Shown: positions 58,378 to 64,000 of the stretch, one piece after another
Layout of the letters: each line of letters begins with the position of its first letter
Position numbering within the stretch: position 1 is the first letter of the stretch
Notes under the pieces: model-generated
Told to the model about the DNA's origin: nothing
The model's database searches: none
What the model saw: only the letters and a program-made list of their open reading frames with translations
Position numbers and translations under genes: made by a program
Assembly: GCA_903871605.1 (NCBI GenBank)
Contig: CAIQHF010000022.1
Location: 102,526-166,525, forward strand
From: an uncultured Sphingomonadaceae bacterium
GTDB taxonomy: Bacteria > Pseudomonadota > Alphaproteobacteria > Sphingomonadales > Sphingomonadaceae
Direction: 5' to 3'
Length of the DNA: 64,000 nt

Positions 58378-59021
58378 AACGCCAGTATCGGAGTGAATTC
58401 GGCAATGACGTCGAGATCATCGCTGAGCACTGTCGAACCTGCCTGCACCCAGCTATGCGCGGCGAAAGGGTCGATACGAACGCCGAGTACGAGGGTGGCA
58501 TCGAGACCCGCGTCGACGAGAAGGATCATGAGCGCAAGGCTATCGCGCAGGCACACCGGTCGGATCGGAACCCTGGTGCGGATCGCCCTATAGGTCTGGG
58601 CAACAGCAACAGCTGCATCGACGTCCCGCCGTAACGCGTGGGTCGCCTCGCGTGCGCTGATCAACCGGAGGCTAGCCTCGAAGCCGCGCGCCCATTGGAT
58701 CCACGTGACGGACAGAAGCGCTCGGCAAACGCGAAGCCACAGCATATCCCGTGCAGATGCGACCGAGGCCAAGGGGATCATGTGTTCCGGGTTGGGAATA
58801 TCGAGTGGTCGGTACGGGGTGTTTCCCGCGCAGAGAATACCGGCGGCGAGCAGATGCTCCAGCGCTGCGACGTCGGTAACGGTCTCATCCTTCGCGATGT
58901 TTTGAAACACGTGAGCGGCACGCGCGCCCAGCGATCGATAGCGGTCGGCGGAGATGTCGAGCAGTATCGCGCGCTCGTCGAACAAAGCGATCCGAAGATG
59001 AGGGGGAAGCGCGTGGGCCAT
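58374..59021 (-). CDS. Lasso peptide biosynthesis B protein (RRE fused to B2 leader peptidase)
   Basis: N-term FDERAILLDISADRYRSLGARAAHVF (RRE-like); CLRDSLALMILLVDAGLDATLVLGVRIDPFAAHSWVQAGSTVLSD (Cys/His transglutaminase-like B2). Confidence 0.92.
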   Translation of the reverse strand: MAHALPPHLRIALFDERAILLDISADRYRSLGARAAHVFQNIAKDETVTDVAALEHLLAAGILCAGNTPYRPLDIPNPEHMIPLASVASARDMLWLRVCRALLSVTWIQWARGFEASLRLISAREATHALRRDVDAAVAVAQTYRAIRTRVPIRPVCLRDSLALMILLVDAGLDATLVLGVRIDPFAAHSWVQAGSTVLSDDLDVIAEFTPILAL

Positions 59022-59067
59022 CGCCGTTCGAATGCGCGGACGCCAAAACGCCCGCGCATTCTAGAGC

Positions 59068-59196
59068 TCAGTCGGCGTCGGAGAGACCGATCGGCTGGAG
59101 ACCGGCGGTCTCCTGCGGAAGGCCTACCGAGCCCTGGGTCTCGATGCTGGCGGCGCCCAGATCGATCAGTTCAAGCGTGTTCTGGTCGGTGTTCAT
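59068..59196 (-). CDS. Lasso peptide precursor: MNTDQNTLELIDLGAASIETQ | GSVGLPQETAGLQPIGLSDAD
   Basis: 42 codons read directly on - strand; RBS agaggag upstream; Thr at -2, Gly at core 1, Glu at core 8; immediately upstream of lasso B and C. Confidence 0.93.
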   Translation of the reverse strand: MNTDQNTLELIDLGAASIETQGSVGLPQETAGLQPIGLSDAD

Positions 59197-59297
59197 GACC
59201 ATTCTCCTCTTGCCGTACGGAATTGGACGGCAGGATCAGACTATGCGGTTCGACGCAGATGGGAACTTTATACTTCTCGTATCGGCCGAATATTGTT

Positions 59298-59918
59298 TTA
59301 CGGCCCGATGTGCTTATGACTTCGCAGAATTCCGGCAATCTCGCCAACGATCCGGAGACGACGGCGATGAAAATGATCGAAGGCGCGCGCCGCTTCCGTC
59401 CAGCGCGCATCAGCCAAAGCCGAATCGATCGGCGCGACATCCTCGTCGCTTCGCGGAAGGACCAATGCCTCCGCTCGCCGGCAGAGAGCCATGCGATCGT
59501 TGAGGCTGGCGATCGCGAGCCGATGCTCGTGGTTCGATGAGCGCAGCGCAAGGTCCGTGAACACGCCTTCCACCTGCGCGACATAATCCGCTGCGACGGC
59601 GCTCGTCGCTGCTACAGCGGTGCTGGTTGGACGCGCCGCGCTACGCAACACGACGTGAACAAGTTCGCTGCTCCAATCGTAAAGATCCCTGATCGCCGGC
59701 TCGACGATATGGGGTTGGCGGAAACCTTCCTGTTGCCAGCTTTCCACGAGATGTTCGCCAGCTAGACGATGAAGGGCTTCTCGCACCGGCGTCGGGCTTG
59801 CCGCCAGATCCAACGCCAACTGGTGCGGATCAAGCCGCTCTCCGGGCGCAAAGCCACCTGCCATGATGCGCGCCTTGAGAGCGTCATAGACGCGCATCAT
59901 CGTCGCCCCGGGGCTCAT
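59298..59918 (-). CDS. GntR family (FCD) transcriptional regulator
   Basis: VYDALKARIMAGGFAPGERLDPHQLALDLAASPTPVREALHRLAGEHLVE winged HTH. Confidence 0.92.
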   Translation of the reverse strand: MSPGATMMRVYDALKARIMAGGFAPGERLDPHQLALDLAASPTPVREALHRLAGEHLVESWQQEGFRQPHIVEPAIRDLYDWSSELVHVVLRSAARPTSTAVAATSAVAADYVAQVEGVFTDLALRSSNHEHRLAIASLNDRMALCRRAEALVLPRSDEDVAPIDSALADARWTEAARAFDHFHRRRLRIVGEIAGILRSHKHIGP

Positions 59919-60859
59919 GGCACGTCTGCGCTCGCGGCCACCTCAGCCGTCCCCTCATGTCGCTGTTGGCGAACATATCCGGCCAGAAGCGCTGCCTGGT
60001 CGGGTCGCAGCGCGTCGATTGCCCCGAGCGGGCGATCGGCCCAGTCGTCGAGCAGGACCGAGGGACATTGGCCTTCGAAGTTGCCGAGATTGGGACGGTG
60101 CTGCTGGTAGCCGACCAGACGCGCAAGATCCGCCGGGAAACCGCGCGCAATCTCAGGCGGATAGGCCAGCGACTGATTTTCATAGGCACGAAGCCACCCA
60201 AGACTATATCCTATCACAATCGCCTGGCGCCGGCGGGGGCCGACATTCGCGCCTGCGCCGTGCAGCGTGGAACCGAGAAAGACGATCGCGTCGCCGGGAT
60301 CGCATTCGGCGGCGACGGCTTCCAATTGAGGCTCGCTCGCTTCGAGGGCCGTCGCGCCATGACTGTCGGGCCAGATACGCGTTGCGCCATTCTCCTGCGT
60401 GAACGGGGTCAGCGGCCACATGACATTGACGAGATATTCGCTGACCCCCTTCGATCCTTGCCACATGTCTTGGTCGCGGTGGGGATATTGTGCCGGTGCG
60501 CCCGGATGAATCTCGATCGCCTGGGCGACGTTCAGCTGGATCACGTCGCACCACGGTCCAAGAATGCGGTTGACGATCTCGAGCAGGATCGGCTGCAGGA
60601 CGAGTGCCGCGGACGTTTCCGATCGCGCCAGCAGGCGGCCGAACCGCTTTGTATGCTCGCCATAAAAAGGGCCACGACAAAAGGGCGTTTGAGCAAAATT
60701 GCCATCGATTTCGCGCGCCACACGCTCGATGACCCTCTGCGATACGAGTTTCCGGATGATGCAGTATCCCTGATCCTCCAACTGGAAGGCCGCGATGTTG
60801 GTACGGGCGGCATCGAACGCCCCGTCGCTCAGCAATGCGTTCATGGTGTCTTCCTTCAA
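59915..60859 (-). CDS. Phytanoyl-CoA dioxygenase (PhyH)-family Fe(II)/2-oxoglutarate dioxygenase
   Basis: HRDQDMWQGSKG (HxD), FTQENGATRIWPDSH, AIVFLGSTLHGAGANVGPRRRQAIVIGYSLGWLR. Confidence 0.9.
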   Translation of the reverse strand: MKEDTMNALLSDGAFDAARTNIAAFQLEDQGYCIIRKLVSQRVIERVAREIDGNFAQTPFCRGPFYGEHTKRFGRLLARSETSAALVLQPILLEIVNRILGPWCDVIQLNVAQAIEIHPGAPAQYPHRDQDMWQGSKGVSEYLVNVMWPLTPFTQENGATRIWPDSHGATALEASEPQLEAVAAECDPGDAIVFLGSTLHGAGANVGPRRRQAIVIGYSLGWLRAYENQSLAYPPEIARGFPADLARLVGYQQHRPNLGNFEGQCPSVLLDDWADRPLGAIDALRPDQAALLAGYVRQQRHEGTAEVAASADVP

Positions 60860-61473
60860 GCTGCGCGGGACATTGGCAGCGGATCATGGGGCACTGCGAA
60901 GATTCCCGCGCGCCGCAGCGCCGGGAGCGTGTCCTGCGTGATCCTGATTCGCAGTGCTCCGAGCATGCGCGAACCGTAGCGTTTCGGTTTCCCGAGCAGC
61001 TCGCAGTCCCAACCGAATTGCAGGATCTGCTCGAGCCATGGAAGGTCGGCAACACCTGTATAGGTATCGACCCCATGATCGACCGCATACATCGCAAGCG
61101 CCGTAACGAGTTTGTTGCGGCATAGTCGCCGGTCAGGCGCCCGCATGTCCGGAGACAGGCAGAAGCGCGTTATTTCCCATACGCTGTCGCCGGCCGGGAG
61201 GGGGCCATCGCACAGATCCGGAAAAAGCGTGTCGAGGATCCCCGGCCGTGTCGTCGGCAGCAGGCGGGCCGAGGCAAGATGGCGATGCTCGCCGTCGGCC
61301 AGAATGATATAGCGCGCGGCGGCGATATCGAAATGGTCCACTTCATATCTGTCATCGAGCGCTGGTATGTCCCAGCGCAGGAGATCAATGAAGACGCGCT
61401 TGCGCGCCTCGAACATTGATCTCAGAACGACGCGCTCATTGATGCGATTGGTGGCATCCACGTGCAGAAGCAT
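60856..61473 (-). CDS. LuxI-family acyl-homoserine-lactone synthase
   Basis: MFEARKRVFIDLLRWDIP...YEVDHFDIAAARYIILADGEHRHLASARLLPTTRPGILDTLFPDL...SVWEITRFCLSP. Confidence 0.93.
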   Translation of the reverse strand: MLLHVDATNRINERVVLRSMFEARKRVFIDLLRWDIPALDDRYEVDHFDIAAARYIILADGEHRHLASARLLPTTRPGILDTLFPDLCDGPLPAGDSVWEITRFCLSPDMRAPDRRLCRNKLVTALAMYAVDHGVDTYTGVADLPWLEQILQFGWDCELLGKPKRYGSRMLGALRIRITQDTLPALRRAGIFAVPHDPLPMSRAA

Positions 61474-61505
61474 TGCGTGTCTCCTTGATGGGAGACGGCA
61501 ATGAA

Positions 61506-61542
61506 ACACCCGATCGGATCGTCGCCTATGACCCGATCGGGT
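61506..61542. promoter_or_regulatory. Candidate lux-box region upstream of luxI (perfect 12-bp palindrome plus second half-like copy)
   Basis: cacccgatcgga...acccgatcgggt (61531-61542 is self-complementary) in the luxR-luxI intergenic region. Confidence 0.5.
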
Positions 61543-61549
61543 ACCGGCG

Positions 61550-62299
61550 TCAGGAAAGAACGTCGGAAATGCAGAGCGATCCGTCGGCGAGCGCCTGAAG
61601 CGGAAGGGTCGTTCTGGTCGCGAACGCATAGCGCTCGCATGCTTCGCGCAGATGCTTCTTCACCGTATTCACCGAGAGACCAAGCAACTTCGCGATCGCC
61701 CAATTGCATTTGCCGCGACCGACCCACATCACGCATTCGAGTTGGCGCTCTGTCAGGATATCGCGCTTCGGCAAATGACGCGCCCAGCCGATATCGAGCA
61801 TCTTCTGGAACAGGATATTCCCGAACGCTTGCGCCAGGAATAAGCGATGCTCGGGGAACGGCGTTCCTATTTCGGTCGCAAACGTCACCGAGCCGCGGGC
61901 CGCACCGTAGACGTTGGCCGGCACGGTGAAACCGTCCTCTATACCATATCCCCTCGCCTCATCGAGCATCGCATCGTCTCTTGGCGAGAATGGAACGATC
62001 AGATGCGCATCGCGCCAGCGAAATCCGCTGGAGCGAACATGACAGGCGCGATGGACGGGGTCACAGCGGCCGAGTTCCTCGCTGATATAGCGGGCTTCCC
62101 AGCCCGCCGGGTAGTTATGGATCGGCTCGCCAGGATCGTCTTTGCGGAGCCCCGGATGTCGCGATATCGCATAGAAATCAAATCCCAGCGTGCGAGCCGC
62201 TACCGGAAGAACTTCCCGCATATCGTCGAAAGTGCCGCAGTCGGCGATTGTCCCTGTAACCTGAGCAACATGATCACTTACAAGCATGACGGTCATCAC
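61550..62299 (-). CDS. LuxR-family quorum-sensing regulator
   Basis: Autoinducer-binding GFDFYAISRHP...FRWRDAHLIVPFSPRDDAMLDEARGYGIEDGFTVPANV; C-term LTERQLECVMWVGRGKCNWAIAKLLGLSVNTVKKHLREACERYAF. Confidence 0.93.
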   Translation of the reverse strand: MMTVMLVSDHVAQVTGTIADCGTFDDMREVLPVAARTLGFDFYAISRHPGLRKDDPGEPIHNYPAGWEARYISEELGRCDPVHRACHVRSSGFRWRDAHLIVPFSPRDDAMLDEARGYGIEDGFTVPANVYGAARGSVTFATEIGTPFPEHRLFLAQAFGNILFQKMLDIGWARHLPKRDILTERQLECVMWVGRGKCNWAIAKLLGLSVNTVKKHLREACERYAFATRTTLPLQALADGSLCISDVLS

Positions 62300-62591
62300 G
62301 TCCGATCAGGAGTTTCCAGCCCCCTGCACCGGAACGCGCCTTGTGGCCGGCGCTGATCAAGCGGCTTTCAGGACCGCACAGTCCGGACGTTGCGACTCGC
62401 TCTTCAAGCTCCTCCCGAAAATATTATAACGACTACGACCAGATCGCCCGCGCTCTTACAATTATATCAACAATATCGATGAATTATCGCGTCCATCATA
62501 GGACTGGTTGCGATGCAGAGTGTTTTACTGCTCTTGTCGATTAGACTAAATTCGGCTTTTGGACGCCGGAAATTTTTGATCGCCCTCCAGG

Positions 62592-63467
62592 TTGGAGAAA
62601 CCCTTCAGACGCCGGGTGAGCGATCCGCTTGGCAAAGCATGCGTTTCGCCATCGTGCGATGTTCTTGAGCATCGGCCGATCGTGGTGCTCATAACCGCGC
62701 CACCCAATCTTTCGACGAGGCCGCCGGACTGGAGGAAAGCTACCGATTACGAAGCGCTACGCTCGGCAGACCGGCCAGCATTCGCCTGGGAATGGCTGAG
62801 ACGTTCCGCGATCTACCGCCGTGCATGGGAAGGCCGCGATGGCCACCAAGCCAATGCACGCGCATTTAGTCTCGAACGCTTCGAGGATCCGCTCCATCGC
62901 GTGCCCTTCGCGCGGCCGATCTGGAGTGCCAGCATCGATAAGTCCGTCATTATTGCGAGGGTACATAGCCTGTATGCCGCCGCCTCCGACCGCATCGATC
63001 TGCTGGACCTGCAGCATCTCGTGACGCTCACGGTCGATGAGGATCAGATCGAACACTTGTTGCTCAGCGATGGTGTGCGGGGGCTACGCATCGATGTTGT
63101 TGAAGGAACGCTGATCGGATGCCCGGCGGTGCTGCGATATTTGATCGAGGGCCTGGATACGCTTCGTGGGCCACTGGCCGCGATTGAGCGCCTCGTCCGA
63201 TTGAGTAAGACGGGAAGCCTTGATCGCCCCGGCCCCCGATCAACCAGGCTGCCCGATCGTTGGATTTCCGAATTGCGGGTTGGGGACGCGCTGAGCAGCG
63301 GCGCCGACCACCAGGATATTGCCCGCGTCCTTTACGGGCATCTCGTTCCGGCGGACGGTTGGCGGACGACAAATACGGCGTTTCGAACGCGCATTCAGCG
63401 TCTCGCGCGCGCCGCTCGACGACGTTTGGAACGGCCGTTGGATGCATCATGGTTCACCGTGGAATGA
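62592..63467 (+). CDS. DUF2285 domain protein (ICE-type regulator with DUF6499-like N-terminus)
   Basis: PDWRKATDYEALRSADRPAFAWEWLRRSAIYRRAWEG; C-term DQDIARVLYGHLVPADGWRTTNTAFRTRIQRLARAARR-like region typical of DUF2285. Confidence 0.8.
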   Translation: MEKPFRRRVSDPLGKACVSPSCDVLEHRPIVVLITAPPNLSTRPPDWRKATDYEALRSADRPAFAWEWLRRSAIYRRAWEGRDGHQANARAFSLERFEDPLHRVPFARPIWSASIDKSVIIARVHSLYAAASDRIDLLDLQHLVTLTVDEDQIEHLLLSDGVRGLRIDVVEGTLIGCPAVLRYLIEGLDTLRGPLAAIERLVRLSKTGSLDRPGPRSTRLPDRWISELRVGDALSSGADHQDIARVLYGHLVPADGWRTTNTAFRTRIQRLARAARRRLERPLDASWFTVE

Positions 63468-63499
63468 TGACGTGGGTTCTGGTCAATGACGATCAGCCC

Positions 63500-63649
63500 C
63501 GTCGAGATGTCGTGCTGCCGGGCCACGTGAAGCACCTTGGCATCCGGCGAAAACACCTCTTCCAGGATCTGCCAGCGCTCCTCGTCACTCCACCGGTGAC
63601 GCCGCTCGACCCGCGAGTAGATTGCGACCTGACCCATCAACCACTCCAA
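63500..63649 (-). pseudogene. IS66-family OrfA (TnpA) N-terminal fragment
   Basis: YSRVERRHRWSDEERWQILEEVFSPDAKVLHVARQHDISTG resembles IS66 OrfA, then loses homology. Confidence 0.7.
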
Positions 63650-63734
63650 AGCACGCGCTCAAGAGCGCTCCTAAGCGTGGTCATAAGAGCGTCGCCGCCG
63701 ATGCCCGCAAGGCGGGCCTCGCCGGCTCTCGCTC

Positions 63735-63858
63735 ATGACGCCCTTCGTGCCGAGACCTGATCCGCAGTGCGCGCGATGGGCACGACCTGCTGATGCTTTA
63801 CCTCGAGCCGCAGCACGGCCACGTCGAACAGCCGCTCGCCGACATAGAATAGGCCTCT
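63735..63858 (-). pseudogene. Truncated second copy of the trbG 3' end / trbI start
   Basis: - strand encodes FYVGERLFDVAVLRLEVKHQQVVPIARTADQVSARRAS, near-identical to the C-terminus of TrbG at 3708-3850 (FYVVDRLFDVAELRLGLKHQQVVRIARTADQVSARRAS), ending in ATGA(GC) trbI-like start. Confidence 0.85.
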
Positions 63859-64000
63859 TATACCAAGTCCCGTTGATCATGACGCATGCGCCCATTTGCG
63901 TCGGCCGATGGACATGATGCGCCATGGCTGATCGACGAGGCGGTTCCAGGCGAAGCAGCAATGGTCGAGAATGTCCTCGTAGGATCGGAAGATCCGGTTC
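63859..64000 (-). mobile_element. IS630-family transposase, C-terminal end (continues past window)
   Basis: - strand NRIFRSYEDILDHCCFAWNRLVDQPWRIMSIGRRKWAHAS*; abuts a TA dinucleotide where trbG homology stops. Confidence 0.8.

Overview
GC-rich alphaproteobacterial (sphingomonad-like) DNA. The left edge is chromosomal: wecB 3' end, class II DAHP synthase, tRNA-Glu(CTC). From just after the tRNA to the right edge the window reads as one integrative/conjugative element (ICE). Its parts are: (a) a reverse-strand conjugation block (AlpA-like HTH, DUF2274, trbI-G-F-L-J-E-D-C-B, RHH protein, traG/virD4); (b) a 23 kb cargo region with a translationally coupled redox/stress operon, a restriction/defence island (MmeI-like type IIG R-M, DUF262/DUF1524 GmrSD-like nuclease, YiiX-like permuted papain protein, a HEPN-like gene coupled to a TrlF-type PHP/SMC ATPase, a TIR protein) and amino-acid/peptide metabolism genes; (c) a second backbone block (MucR, DUF3363 relaxase, lytic transglycosylase, S26 peptidase, HTH, MNT-HEPN, DUF736, ParB-like, ArdC); (d) a lasso-peptide locus: ECF sigma / FecR / TonB receptor / AtxE-type isopeptidase on +, facing lasso C, fused B, a short precursor gene absent from the supplied ORF track (core GSVGLPQETAGLQPIGLSDAD), a GntR regulator, a PhyH-family 2OG dioxygenase, LuxI and LuxR, all on -; (e) DUF2285 regulator, a degraded second copy of the trbG/trbI junction and IS66/IS630 fragments at the right edge. 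The most interesting candidates are the quorum-sensing-linked lasso peptide locus with a dioxygenase, and the HEPN + PHP-SMC two-gene operon. All functional calls come from reading translated sequences and remembered family motifs; no searches were run.
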